64,000 bases of DNA from Phoronis australis (lineage: Eukaryota > Phoronida > Phoronidae). Every line of letters starts with the position of its first letter. The first letter of the stretch is position 1. The stretch is taken from the NCBI GenBank assembly GCA_002633005.1, contig NMRA01000560.1, positions 1 to 64,000 of the forward strand, read 5' to 3'. This document shows, piece by piece, positions 47,602-58,759 of this stretch. The translations under genes and the position numbers were made by a program. The notes beneath the pieces were generated by a model. That model was not told the origin of the DNA, did not search any database, and saw only the letters and a program-made list of their open reading frames with translations.

Positions 47602-47690
47602 GTCCTAGTTAAGGTCTAGCCAAAGTCACGTGCTCCCCTTAAAATACATGAAAATATCTCACGTAATCTCACGTAAAAGTCTTGCCTTTA
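47602..47690 (+). repeat. Fragment of the CTAGGACC MITE
   Basis: GTCTAGCCAAAGTCACGTG and ATCTCACGTAATCTCACG match the centre of the MITE at 3932-4071. It begins immediately after the TTAA of the transposon above, which may therefore have inserted into this MITE. Confidence 0.55.
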
Positions 47691-47821
47691 AGTGAGGGAG
47701 ACTGGTAAACCGAACAGGTTTTCAAGCATTAACAAACTTCTGTTCTCCTATAGTCTAAAACAAGAACCGGTAAGGAAGACGTTGGGACTTGTTCTAGATG
47801 TCGTTCTTTTTGTCTCCTTAG

Positions 47822-47947
47822 AGCTTGCACGATGCAAGAATGGAGTAGATGTCTTTGAATGCGGGGGGGTATGTGTGGGGATGACATTTCTGTGCGACCA
47901 TGACAGAAACTGTCCCCGCGCCCAAGACGAAGACAACAGTATGTGTG
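47822..47947 (+). CDS. Gene B, LDL-receptor class A domain 1
   Basis: A TTTTTGTCTCCTTAG acceptor and TGTG|GTAAGT donor bound 126 bases, phase 1-1. The frame reads LARCKNGVDVFECGG, VCVGMTFLCDHDRNCP and QDEDNSMC. The six cysteines, the F-x-C element and the CDxxxxC...DED acidic calcium cage define an LDLa module of about 40 residues. LDLa modules bind calcium and ligands outside the cell. The following junction (G plus AA, Glu) joins to the second LDLa exon. Confidence 0.9.
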
Positions 47948-48229
47948 GTAAGTAAACGTTGGCGAAATGATCCCTCCAAATTTTATTTTATTTTGAATAG
48001 TTTAAAGACGTAGTTGCACGTTTATTAGGTTACTTAAAGTATGTTAATCGAAGCCATCAGTACATAAAAGGACACCAGGAAACATCATGGTACCATAATT
48101 CCGTATGACTGCAGACACACAACTCTATCGGGATCAAAGCTACGCTTTATCTTTGTTTTCCACGGCATCTTTCTATCATATGTATAAGTCATTGAAGCAA
48201 TATTTTGGCGACTCGGCATGACGATATAT

Positions 48230-48330
48230 ATGGAGCTGTTCTGTTCTTGGCGGGAGATGCGATTTGAGTGACAGCCCCGTAACCTTTGACCTCGGATAAG
48301 TAGTAAACAAATATCCAGGTGGTTGGTTGC
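48230..48330 (-). repeat. Dispersed repeat, inverse copy of 12435-12545
   Basis: Shares GGTTACGGGGCTGTCACTCAAA-type sequence on minus with the plus copy near 12480. Class unknown. Confidence 0.45.
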
Positions 48331-49035
48331 GTGGTTCCAAGGTGCACCCCGGGAAACCAGCAATTGGGAACGAGACCCTGCACCAAAAATGGCAGACGAC
48401 AGTAATGTACATGGTGAGTTTAAGTGTCATTTTCTTCTTAAATAGAGGTTACTTTGGTACAAATGGGACACACAGAAAAGCGATATGGATCTGAAATGAT
48501 ACTTGGCTTTGCTGATTTTTTTAAATAAAGAGCCCAGAAAGCAATGGCTTACAGTAAAATGCCTTGCGCCTCGTAAAATTAACAGTTTGTACTTGCTACT
48601 AGCAATTCCAGGGTTCTTGAGTAGAGACGTGTGATGTTTGTAGTTTAATCGTCCCTCGTGACACATTTGTTAGTTATGATTTGTGAAACAATTCAAGATA
48701 TTTACCAATGCAAGCAGGTCCTTGTGAGAGACGGCGATCAAGAACCCAAAAAGCGATCTGGAACGCACATTTATTTCTCTGCATTGGCTTGAATAGTCGT
48801 TCAAGTTACGGTATAAATAATTTTAGAATAATACGGACCCTAAATTAGTTGTTGGGCTGATTATCAATTATATTTTATCTTTTTTTCGTGATTTCTTTGT
48901 GAGATTTAGCCTAACAAACATATATAACTGAATGCGTTTGATTTTTTTTCAGTTGAACTATAGCCACACGACGAGTCCTGCAGGGTGTTAACCTCCACGC
49001 CTTTAAAAATAGTACCAGTGCTTCATGTCATAAAG

Positions 49036-49037
<2 letters not shown>

Positions 49038-49089
<52 letters not shown>
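49038..49089 (+). repeat. GT dinucleotide microsatellite
   Basis: About 26 uninterrupted GT units in the intron between the LDLa exons. Confidence 0.95.
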
Positions 49090-49090
<1 letters not shown>

Positions 49091-49260
49091 GTGGAGCTTC
49101 GTTCAGGAACTAAGAAATCGACTTAGTACGACCACATGGCAATAAAACACAGTGAGACTACAGCAACCAAGACCTTCACCAACCCTGTGATTGACGCGTT
49201 GCATGGGTCAAAAGTTTTTTACTGATATAAGAAAACACAACATGAACCAAGTCGATTCAG

Positions 49261-49412
49261 TGTCCTATCTGTGACCAGTGATTAACGGAAAGAGTAAGCC
49301 TGACGAGGCACATTGCGTCAAAGCACGAGGACACTCTTTTTGTGGTGAATGTGGCATGTCATGCAAACGGTATGCCTCCTACAGGCATAAGAAGGAGAAA
49401 CGTAACGAATGA
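49261..49412 (+). pseudogene. C2H2 zinc-finger relic
   Basis: One frame reads CPICDQ-stop-LTERVSLTRHIASKHEDT, a C-x2-C-x12-H-x4-H finger with a TGA inside. After a frameshift it continues CGECGMSCKRYASYRHKK, a second finger lacking the last His. This is a dead fragment of a C2H2 protein, possibly from a transposon or processed gene. Confidence 0.55.
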
Positions 49413-49419
49413 AATCATT

Positions 49420-51480
49420 AAATCCAGTGGTGAAGGTTGTTAAGTCACCATAGTTTATTCAGATTTACAGTTTATGGTTGGTAGTTGTCTGGTGTGACAG
49501 TATCTTGACGTTTTGTTTTGAACCTTTTTTCCTCAAGTTGCTTTCTATGTATTTGTGTTATTTCAACAGCATCTTTAACAGAACCAGTGTCTTTATGTAG
49601 TGTTTAAGTAGATTTAAATGGCCATACTAAGTGTCATTGGGCAATACTTACATACAATTGTTCTGACCAATTAGTATTTTAAAAGAAAATGTATGTCTAT
49701 GATTATTGAAGAAATTGTTTTCATATTGTTGTTGATTTCCTGTGAGTGGCTTATACTGTCAATCAGTCCGAAATACATTGTCTATGATTCAGTAATGATT
49801 TAGTCTAATACATTTCATTTGCTGTCACAATTTTGCAAGAAGATTCGACAATCGCTTTCATCTGATGCAAAAATCTGTTTACGCTGGCTGACACGCCACA
49901 TGGAACAACTCCTGGGCGAGTCTTCAGTTTAGAGCCCCTTGTTCCCAGTGGTTTCCTCTAAAAGTAGATGTCTTTATTTTAAAACCTTGGTAGGGTATAC
50001 CTTCACATCGTGGGTAACATAGTCCTTGAAGCTCGCCTGACAATAACAGTGAACTTGTTTCCTGACATGAAAACAAATTCATCTGTGAAAATATCTATAA
50101 CTAAAATAATATGCTTGATGTACATGTAGTGCTCATGGCGATTTAATTTTCATATGCTATGGTATTGTTAAGTTTTGATAAGAAAGTAACAAAGTAATGA
50201 AGCAAATGTGATTAATTATTTGCACTACACTTACTTTGTAACCTTTTTCACGTTTTATAAGTAAAAAATTCATTATTGTTCGACGCATCACAAATTTGCG
50301 TTCCCGATCGCTTATATTTGCGTTCGCGATCGCATCTTTCAACAGAAAAGAGTAAAAAAATCCGAGATTCTGACAAAACTACAAAAAACAAGCGTTGCGT
50401 CATATTTTCACAAATCATTTCTTCATAATTTCATGGTCAATTTATTGATTTAGTTCCAAAAATAAATGTAAAGCACCTTCGGCGCATGCGATGCCTCGGT
50501 CAACCTAACTTTTCTCCAATAATTAGAAGACACTAGCCTAAATCTCTACCTGTCCTTGCTCAATGTATTACGCCAAGAACTCATGTCTCTGTTTTCACAT
50601 TGGAAGTAAAAGCAACAAAAATTCATCAAATTTACTCACCTTGCCTGGCTTCGGTTCTCGCGCCAAATTTCGTTCTCGATCGCCTTGCGGGCGCTCTCGA
50701 TCGCGGGTTGGCCGGGTGCGGTGGTTCTGCTAACTCTTTTTAAAAACTGCTGGACCTTTGATTGGCGCATTTACTACAAAGAAGGACAAGATAAAATTTG
50801 GAAGGCAAATGAAACGAAAGATTTGAGTGTACTGTAATATCTATGCTTACATACAGTAAGCCGTTAACTTGACGGTGTTTCTGTTCGTACCTATTTCTGG
50901 TGACGTTTCGAGCCGTTGCCAAGAACAACGGGATACATGCAGGTATACCTATTGACATGCCTGACAACGTGATGGTGTTGATATGGAAATTTTCATAGCT
51001 GTGGTGCATGAATGCATTCTCAATGTTGTTTGCCGTCGTTACGACAAAGGGTTTACACACTCTGGGTAATACACGTAATATCTTTTTGCATGCAAATTTT
51101 ACTTCCCCTGCAGTATACACACCATTCGGCTTGTAAGTGCGGCATATCACGGTTGTTTAATTTTTGTTTTTTCTCTGTAGTAGGAGTACTTGTTTTCTCA
51201 CTGTTCCTTCTCTTTATTTTGTTGAATTAACTTCTTCCAGAATCCAACAGATATACAAGTTGTACTTAGTTGTGTAAGAATTTAATCTTGCTTTTTGAGA
51301 ATATGGATTGGCCAGGTTTTGAATGGAAAGATCACATCCTTTGTTTTACATTTGGCTTTTTATAACTTACTGATAAGGCCAGGTTGGTACGGTGGTTTTG
51401 AGGGTAGTGACATACAGCCAGTGTATCTGTGATGTACTTTCATGTTCATTTGTCGTATTATTTTGTAAGTGTTGTAATGC
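49420..51480. other. Intronic sequence, mostly featureless
   Basis: Contains clusters of CGATCGC words (50288-50330 and 50668-50705). A candidate hydrophobic terminal frame (GVLVFSLFLLFILLN, then stop) follows a good acceptor at 51180 in phase 1. It is not called because the LDLa 2 exon and the polyadenylated end lie downstream; an alternative transcript end is possible. Confidence 0.35.
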
Positions 51481-51485
51481 TGTAG

Positions 51486-52588
51486 GTGTGCGTGTGTGGT
51501 GAATGGGTGTGTATACTAAATGTGGAAGCAGCTATGGTTAGTATTCTGTCAAGGACTTACAGAGGATTGCGGGAAGCTTTCAAGAGAAAAGATGTACTCA
51601 GTTGTGCATGTATTCAAAAATATTCAATTTACTGTCTCCAGGATACCCACTTCGAAGAGAGTGACGTAAATTTCGTACGAAGCCAATGGGGATTTGAGTG
51701 TTACATGAATTGTTGTAAAAGTAATTCAAGGGGATTGTGTACATTATTTAGTTATAATTTTGAGTATGAAATCAAAAAAGAGAGCCGGGATCTCAATGGA
51801 AACTACCTAATTTTAGAGATGCTTGTCGAAAAACAAACCCTAATCACTATTGTTAACTCTTAGGGCACCAGCACAGATAGCCCGAATTTGTATGAGAATT
51901 TAAAAAGTATTACAGATGGACTAAATTCCGATTTTTGTATTTGTTTTGAAGATTGGGGCTTGTTCAAGGATTTTCCTGCAGATTGTTATAATTACACGAA
52001 CAAATAATAACAATACCACCATGGATAAAGTTTTGGAAATAATGGAAGAACTTTCACTAGTTGATCCTTGGAGAATATGTAATCATTCGCAAAAAACTAC
52101 ACTTGGATGAGAAAACCTTAATTAAAAGGGTCAGGCTTGATTTTTTTCTAAGTAGTAAAGAATTACAGTCTTGTATAGAGAAAGTGGACATTTTTTTCAG
52201 GCTACAGAATAATTGTTCTGTTTTTTTAGACTTACGTTTCTCTAGCTTTACCAAGGGCGGTTTTTGCAGCTTTAATAATACACTTTTTAAAGATGACGAA
52301 TATACTAAAGCAGTGAAAGAAGTTATTCATAAAAAGAAAGATACGTACGCTCATTTTCCTTATAATAGGGACAACATATCAAAGATTTCTTCAAATATAT
52401 TTTCTATAAGTTATCAATTATTTCTTGAAATATTATGACATAATATTAGAAGTACGACAATTCCGTATAGTGTCTGCAAAAAGAAAATCAGGGTAAGGAG
52501 ATCGGCGTATTTAGAAAATGAAATAAAATTTCCATACGAGACTATCAGCTGGTTTTGATGCAAATTTGAAAAAGCGTTTAAATGACTG
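51486..52588 (+). pseudogene. Tx1/L1-like LINE, endonuclease part
   Basis: The first frame carries LNVEAAMVSILSRTYRG, IYCLQDTHFEESD, SNSRGLCTLFS and NGNYLILEM. After several stops and shifts, the frame from 52061 carries RVRLDFFLSSKELQ and CSFNNTLFKDDEYTKAVKE. These are the N-terminal and C-terminal parts of an AP-type endonuclease domain plus the linker of Tx1/L1-type LINEs. The reverse transcriptase does not follow; a hAT-like MITE starts at 52591. A C-terminal piece of the same kind of element lies at 58760-59560. Confidence 0.7.
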
Positions 52589-52590
52589 AC

Positions 52591-52888
52591 CAGGGGCGGA
52601 TCCATGATTTTGAGTTAAGGGGGCCCGGACACAGGAATAACCAGAATTTCAGCAGATGCACGCGCCCAGCCTCAAATGTGGGGATGCAGGGGCCTCGAAT
52701 ATCTGGGCTTGCGGACCTGTTGGCTAAAAAAATGGTAAACAGGGTTTCTTCACGGCCTATGCATTGTTTATTCACCCCTGGTTGAGCGCATGTGCTAGTC
52801 AGAGCTTCGCACCCGAACTCCCAAATGGTATCTGGTAGAATTGTAGGGGCATGGCCCCCTTGGCCCCTTCCCCCTAAATCCGCCACTG
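52591..52888 (+). mobile_element. hAT-like MITE, copy 2 (298 bp)
   Basis: Starts CAGGGGCGGATCCATG and ends CCTAAATCCGCCACTG. It has the same length as the copy at 28708-29005 and is clearly similar along its whole extent. Confidence 0.7.
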
Positions 52889-52899
52889 CTGCCAACAAG

Positions 52900-53300
52900 A
52901 ACTGGAGGATTTTCGAGATTGTTCTAAAACCTCCTCAACCTCCTCGACCTCCATAGCCCACGACCCTCTCGACCTACGACCCACAACCCCTTCGACCCAC
53001 GACCCCGTAGACCCACGAACCACTACCCCCTCTACCCAGTCTACAAAAGCTAGACTCGATATGAACGAACAGTAGAACAAGCGCTAACTTGCAGGACCAA
53101 TGAAATGGGCTGTGATCTCGGCTGACTCTTCCCTGGTGTTTTTGCAATTAAGAGAGTTGAAGTTTGAAAGCCAAAAACAGAAAAAAGCAACTCGACCAAA
53201 TCAAATCAAAGACCTACCAACGTTACAAATGTCTTTCCCGGCAGAATGTGATCGTCGGGTCCGCTCTTCAGTGAATGGCAGATTCAACCTTTTGTGCGGA
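52900..53300 (+). repeat. GC-rich CGACCC repeat, copy 2
   Basis: CGACC-ACGACCC words to about 53045, then ACTCGATATGA and the tail with AAAGCCAAAAACAGAAAAAA and AATCAAAGACCTACCAACG, in the same order as 11096-11480. The long hairpin of copy 1 is not kept. Confidence 0.6.
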
Positions 53301-53482
53301 GAATGCGAGAAACCAACAAAACTGTAATTTAATCAGTAAATATAGTTTGAAAAAACAAACTGTTAACTAAAAAGTATTTCATCGTTTTACGTAGTAAAAA
53401 TTACCTGAAACACTGTTGTTGTGTGCTGTTTCTCCAAGTGCTGTCATCAACTAGAATGCATCCTCATCGATAATTTCGACCC

Positions 53483-54322
53483 CTAATCTAGAATCATCTC
53501 GGATGCCAGGTCCCCGAAGTTGATCAGGCTTCGGTCATCACTTGGAGTGCCACCTGTTGTCTCGCTGTTGCTTCCCTTCTGCACTGATGGGTTGATGTAA
53601 CTGTTCTCCAACAAATATGTCGTTAGCCTGTCTGCCAGCACAGCGCAAGCGACTTTCCCCTCCACATCCAATAACGAGATAGGACCGAAGTCACCAATCA
53701 TCACAGAGCCTTTGCCTTTTGGAATGTACACCCCTTCCGCCTTTCCCCATCTCCAAGGCAACTCCTTCGAGCGCTAAATCACTCTCAACAGCTTCCAAAG
53801 GCGGTGTAATAACCTTGGACACTTCTTATAAACTATATACGGTAGCCCGGATGGGCCTGGAGGTGATCCCGACTTGGCGTGCATGACCACCTTCCTGACA
53901 TCACAGAACTTAAAATCGCCAACCTCTGAAGGTACACTCGGAAATTCCTCTTCATCCATCCAGTCAAAATCTCCCAAAGGTTCCTCGCACCGACTGTCAC
54001 TGTGAACCTCCTCCAGATGTCTTTCCAGGTCGTCCTCTGAGCGTCTGAGCTGCCCACTTGTCTCTTTCCCTAAAAAGCTCCTTCGTGAACTTGTATGGAT
54101 TGGACAGAAATCTCTTCCTCTTCCGGATCTTCTCTGACTTCCTCTGTCTAAGCTGCTCTGTCTTGCACAAAGATAAAGTTTTACACATCAGTTCCTGTCT
54201 TAAATGGGCCAAGCATCTCCTTTCATGACCTTCAGCTCTCTTCCACTGCCTCTTAAGGTCTCTCAACTCCACCAGGATCTCCTTGATCTCCGTCTGAAAC
54301 TGAAACAATTTCTGTCTCATTA
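53483..54322 (-). pseudogene. LINE fragment: linker and N-terminal reverse transcriptase
   Basis: Minus frames, in order, read ILVELRDLKRQWKRAEGHE and FLSNPYKFTKELF, then DVRKVVMHAKSGSPPGPSG and PYIVYKKCPRLL, then WGKAEGVYIPKGKGS and FGPISLLDVEGKVACAVLAD. GPSGxPYxVYK and PISLLxVEGK are motifs of the early reverse transcriptase fingers in a non-LTR family different from the one at 54598-57970. At least two frameshifts and stops separate the frames. The catalytic YADD part is missing. The fragment abuts the TTAA element remnant at 54323. Confidence 0.65.
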
Positions 54323-54597
54323 GATACAATTTGTAATGCCTTTGCAGTATTCGTGAGTGCAAATGTTGTGAAGCCAGCAATGAATAAACCACTGCGTTAC
54401 CGGTTTTTGATGCCGGCAACAAAGGTAATTGACCGGGCACTGCGACCATGTGAGCGCATCCTAATTCAGTGTATGCTGACAGAAAGCTGTTGTGAAACAA
54501 CTACTCGATTTTTTATGATATGGTCACATGTTAGGGGAATCTTTATTTAGAAACGCAAATACATTATTCAAATCATTGTTACTGTACAACCTTTATA
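54323..54597 (+). mobile_element. Second-family TTAA element, copy 2, left piece
   Basis: Matches 21255-21525 (AGCCAGCAATGAATAAACCA, GTTAGGGGAATCTTT, TGTACAACCTTT). The sequence resumes at about 57980 after a 3.4-kb LINE insertion. The THAP part and the left terminus are missing here. Confidence 0.75.
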
Positions 54598-54859
54598 ATA
54601 ATAAACGTTATTTAAAGAGGATAAAAATACAATAAATGTGAAACTTGCTTTAGCCAAAGGCATGGTCCTCTGCAGCAAGAAATTAAATTAATTAAATTAA
54701 GTTAGATAAACAGATAAAACAGATTAAATTAAGATGCATTAAGATACATTAAATAAAATAAAATAATACTTACAAATTGGATTAACAAATTGAATTAAAG
54801 ATAAATAAATAAATAACAATTTTTGGTAAATATATTGGAAAGACAAGAAGGAGAGACAT

Positions 54860-56999
54860 CTATGACGACCACAGGTGACTGATGAGGTGGTGTCTGAAAT
54901 TATCATAACAATCAGTATCCTTAAGATTATTAGGCAAATTGTTCCACTGTTTGATGGTCTGAATAAAGAAGGACTTAGAATAAAACGATGTTTTGTGTCT
55001 GGGCAAAACCAAATTGTTTGAGGCAGAAAATCTTGTCCTGATCTGGTGGCTATTTCGAACAAGTAAGAGATTATGAGAGAGATAAGTCGGTACATTACCG
55101 TGAAAGCACCTATGCATCATACACAGACGCCTATATATGAAATATTTGTCAATAGGGAGCCAGCCCAGTCTATTAAACATATGAGTTGACGGAGTGTCAA
55201 AAGGCACACCTAGAACAAGTCTGGCCGCCTGCTTTTGAGCCTTCAATAAAGAGGAAACTAATTTTGGATTCCATCCTGACCACAATGTACTACAATAAAT
55301 AAACAGAGGAAATACACAAGCGCTGAAATATTGCAGACGCCCTTCTGTGGGAAGAAATGGTGATATACGCCGGAGAGGACCAAGGCGCTGCCTAATTTTG
55401 GACACAGTCCCATTTATATGGCTAGACCAGCTGAGGGTCTTGTCTACAGTAACACCTAATAACTTTTCACTGTCAACATATTTTAGGCGTACATTGGAAA
55501 CAGAAAGGTTAAGCTCTAGATTACTTCTACTATGCCGTTGCTCTGTGGCAATACTCGTACATTTTGTTTTTTTCAGCATTAATTACCATTTTATTATCAG
55601 TACACCAGGTAGCAACCTAATCCAGATTAGACTGGAGTCTGTCCTTTACAGCGATTAGCGAGTTTGCCACAACAGACAAAGTAGTATCATCTGCATACGT
55701 GTCAACCGTGTTTTCGCAGACTAAAGGGAGATCATTTATAAAAAGTAAAAACAGCAGAGGTCCCAGGATGGATCCCTGGGGAACACCGTGTGTGATACCT
55801 CGGGACTCAGACAGATGTCCACCAAGGGATACAACCTGGCACCTCTCTGAGAGATATGATTTAAACCAGTCTAGGGAGACCTTGCCCACCTTGTAAATTG
55901 ACAATTTGCTTAGAAGTATATTGTGATCAACGAGATCAAAAGCTTTAAAATCCAAAAATACTACACCAACGTTGTGACCACTATCTACACCCTGAGGCCA
56001 GCCGTTAACAATATTAATGAGGAAAGTTTCACAGGAGTGGTCACTTCTGAAACCGGACTAAGAGGCAGGTACTAAATCATGTTCAGTCAAAAATGAATAA
56101 AAGGTATTGCGAACATGCTTTTCCAAATATTTAGACAAGACCGGTAAAATTGAAATTGGTCTGTAATTGTTTACATTGTCACTAGCACCGCTTTTGTGTA
56201 AAGGGGATACTTTTGCAAGTTTCCACAAACTAGGAAACTTGGAAGTTTTAATGCTATGGTTCAAAAGATAGGTGATGGAAGGTGTCAGCTCCTCATGAGC
56301 TAGTTTCAAAACTTTGGAACTGACATCATCCATTCCAGTGGCCTTATTAAGATTAAGACCATTTAAGAACTTATTTACAAATTCCATATTTACCAGAGGA
56401 ATATCATAACCAATGTCACTTTCAACTCTGGAACTAACAAAGCCAATCAAATCTTTATGAGTGGCGTGTGTATCTTTAAGATCACGAGTAAGTTTGCTAG
56501 CTATGTCAGTAAAAAATTTGTTAAAATTATTGGCAATCTGAAATTTATCATGAACACACTTCTCATCAATCTTTAACATGGCAGGTGATGAGAATTTTTC
56601 TTTAGGAGCAACTTGTCTGTTGACTTTCCATAACACTTTGAAATTAAAGGGATTACTACTGATCAGTGAAGAGTAATAGTCACTCTTAGCCTTTTTAATC
56701 ATTGTTACGATACGATTTCGCTCTGATTTGTAGCCCTCATAATTTCCGCACTTACGTAAACTGTCCCTGAGCTTTATAGCTTCAAAAATGTCATCACTGA
56801 ACCATTCAGGCTGACATAATCTCTTCACACGTCTAGTTTTCCATGGAGCATGTTCGTCTAAAATACTGTTAAATAACTTGTACCATACATCAAGAACATC
56901 ATCAATGTCATCATAGGCTTCGATGACTGTCCATGGAGCAAGAGCGAGATCCGATTTGAAGGCCTGGTCATCAAAGTTTTTAAACGATTTATAGGTCAC
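54860..56999 (-). pseudogene. LINE reverse transcriptase, interrupted
   Basis: In transcript order: a linker region (WFSDDIFEAIKLRDSLRK, then SDYYSSLI), the fingers motif NNYRPISILPVLSK, a TAG, FLDFKAFDLVDHN, GVPQGSILGPLLFLLFIND, the catalytic YADDTTLSV, a second TAG, a one-base frameshift, the thumb region (YVDSEKLLGVTVDKTL, SSHINGTVSKIRQ) and a C-terminal region ending IKQWNNLPNNL. The catalytic aspartates are intact. The usual Ser in the LD-SKAFD motif is missing (FKAFD), perhaps a 3-base loss. Order and motifs fit the CR1/L2/jockey group. Confidence 0.8.
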
Positions 57000-57039
57000 A
57001 CACTCATGATGAAATTTGGTGCCAAAATGCCTTTTCCTG

Positions 57040-57775
57040 GCTATGCATACAGGGTAGTGATCACTTAACCCATTTTTACCACTTTTGCTTATCTCACAAA
57101 CTCCGGAGCAGAAACATAAACATGATCAATCAGTGAGGCAGAGTCTGACACACGTGTAGGCTCCGTTACCACCTGATGGAGATTCAAACCTTGAATCACA
57201 TCTTTGAGGGGTTTTGAAATTTCATCGTTCCAATCAACATTAAGATCACCAGCGATAACCACCCCATAGCCACACCTGCTAACCACAGACTCAAAGCTTT
57301 CAAGCCAATTTGTCTGAACAGGGGGTCTGTAGAAATTGAGAACAATTAAAAGACTGACATCCTTAAAATTCAGTTGAACACACAGAAGTTCCTAATCGTT
57401 TAACTCTAAGTCGTGTCTTTTAATGTAGGTAAGGCTGCTTCTGACATACGTGCATACGCCACCATAACGAGTACCGTTTTGTCTGTCTAGGCGTTCCACA
57501 GTGTAACCACAGATTCCAATTTCTTCGTTTGCAATGTCGCAAGATAGCCAAGTCTCTTGGAGACGGATAACATCCAGGGACCAATTGTTTATATTAACAG
57601 CAACTTTCGGTAATTTATCATAAAGACTTCTAACATTCCACGAGCATAGTTTCAGACCACTGGGTAGTCGAAGATTCAGGTTTGGGGCAGACATGATGTA
57701 CACGCTGGTCACGACTAATACAAGAAAAGACAGTATATCTTCAGAAGCCATTAAAGTCATAAAACGGTCCCACAA
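57040..57775 (-). pseudogene. LINE AP endonuclease, interrupted
   Basis: Begins near MASEDILSF, followed by LKLCSWNVRSLYDKL, VIRLQETWLS and RYGGVCTYVRSSL. After a TAG (57392-57394) come VLNFYRPP, GVVIAGDLNVDW, VTEPTRV and SLIDHVYVSAP. After a frameshift the final LSDHYPV motif lies near 57055. The catalytic Glu (QETW), Asp/Asn (GDLN) and Asp-His (SDH) are present, so the fold was complete before the stop and frameshift. Confidence 0.75.
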
Positions 57776-57974
57776 GCACAGGCAGACGCCATATTGGATA
57801 AAAACGAGTGGGTGTTGACCGCAACTAAAACTGGACTAACAAGCCAGAAATAATCAAAATGAGATCCATATGAACAGATCTTCTGAAGTCGTGAGAATTA
57901 TTGTATCGTCTCAAATGTGCTGTATAGGTCCCTTGAAAACTTTATAAATTATAAAAATTCAGCAGCTCCGATCC

Positions 57975-58745
57975 TGTTGGCCTTGACGGTCTGTGAAAAG
58001 GGGAACCCGACTTCGCAGCTCCCGACAAGTAAGTAGATTTTCAGTTTCGTGGCTAATTCACATAAATAATTACGTGCACATTATTTCTTTGGCCCACTAT
58101 TATAGTCTTTTTGTGACTGGAGGTTTAGTTTCCAAATCAAGCTGGTTTATTTTCATGCCAGTCCCGGCGGCCGCGACGGGCCTGATCGGGTTCGGAGCCT
58201 CTGGCCAGGATAACGAGTCAGTCCGGCCGCGACAGGCCTGATCAGGTTCCGAGCCACAGGCCGGGATAACGCGCATTTTGTGTGTTTAGAACTCAAAAAT
58301 CACAAGTATAAACAACACTGATCTAGGTTCTCCTGTCTGTATTTCACGGAAGAATACTTCGAATTTATCCCCGAACAGACCCCAAACTGCTGCTACGGAC
58401 CTTGGTAGATTGGCCTGCCGAACTTTGTAGGCTACGGTGTTTCCAAATACCAATAAATCAGTAACAGCGAAATAAAACAACACATCTTTATAAGAACTCG
58501 GTGTATTTTTAAGGGTTTTATATCGAAGGTTGATGATCTATAACGGTGAATTCAAGCGATAAGCTGACACCAGTTACCCGTGTTGTGAACTGCAGAATAG
58601 ACTGCGTGTGAAACCAATGACGTAATTGGATAATTTCAACACCTCCATCTGGTGTTAGGTAACGCAACCGAATGTGCCGTTATCGAGTAGAACTACTCGA
58701 TCTAGATTGATACGAAATAGGTTGTTTTTTGGGTGGACTTCTCCT
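57975..58745 (+). mobile_element. Second-family TTAA element, copy 2, right piece
   Basis: Matches 21530-22240 (GGGGAACCCGACTTCG, CAAATCAAGCTGGTTTAT, GATCGGGTTC-GAGCC). It runs to an intact right end, GGGTGGACTTCTCCT, followed by TTAA at 58746-58749. It retains about 60 bases before the terminus that copy 1 lacks. The tandem GCCTGATC-GGTTC-GAGCCAC unit occurs twice in both copies. Confidence 0.75.
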
Positions 58746-58759
58746 TTAAGGGCTTAACA

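Larger units (their letters stand above)
54598..57970 (-). mobile_element. CR1/L2-like LINE, minus strand, nearly full coding region
   Basis: This non-LTR retrotransposon carries an AP endonuclease (57775 to about 57040) and a reverse transcriptase (about 56999 to 54860), transcribed right to left. Its A/T-rich 3' end lies at 54600-54790. It is inserted within the TTAA element: the host sequence on both sides is continuous in the copy at 20586-22242. Three in-frame TAG codons (57392-57394, 56058-56060, 55617-55619) and two frameshifts (near 57085 and in an A run at 55567-55573) make it inactive. No clear target-site duplication was identified. Confidence 0.75.

Noticed and set aside
48389-48413. 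ATGGCAGACGACAGT... ending in GTGAGT as a first exon or microexon
   Set aside because: The phase fits gene B, but the acceptor lacks a pyrimidine tract and the LDLa exons join well without it.
51181-51230. Hydrophobic terminal exon (GVLVFSLFLLFILLN, then stop) for gene B
   Set aside because: Good acceptor and phase, but LDLa 2 and a better-supported terminal exon with AATAAA lie downstream. At most an alternative end.
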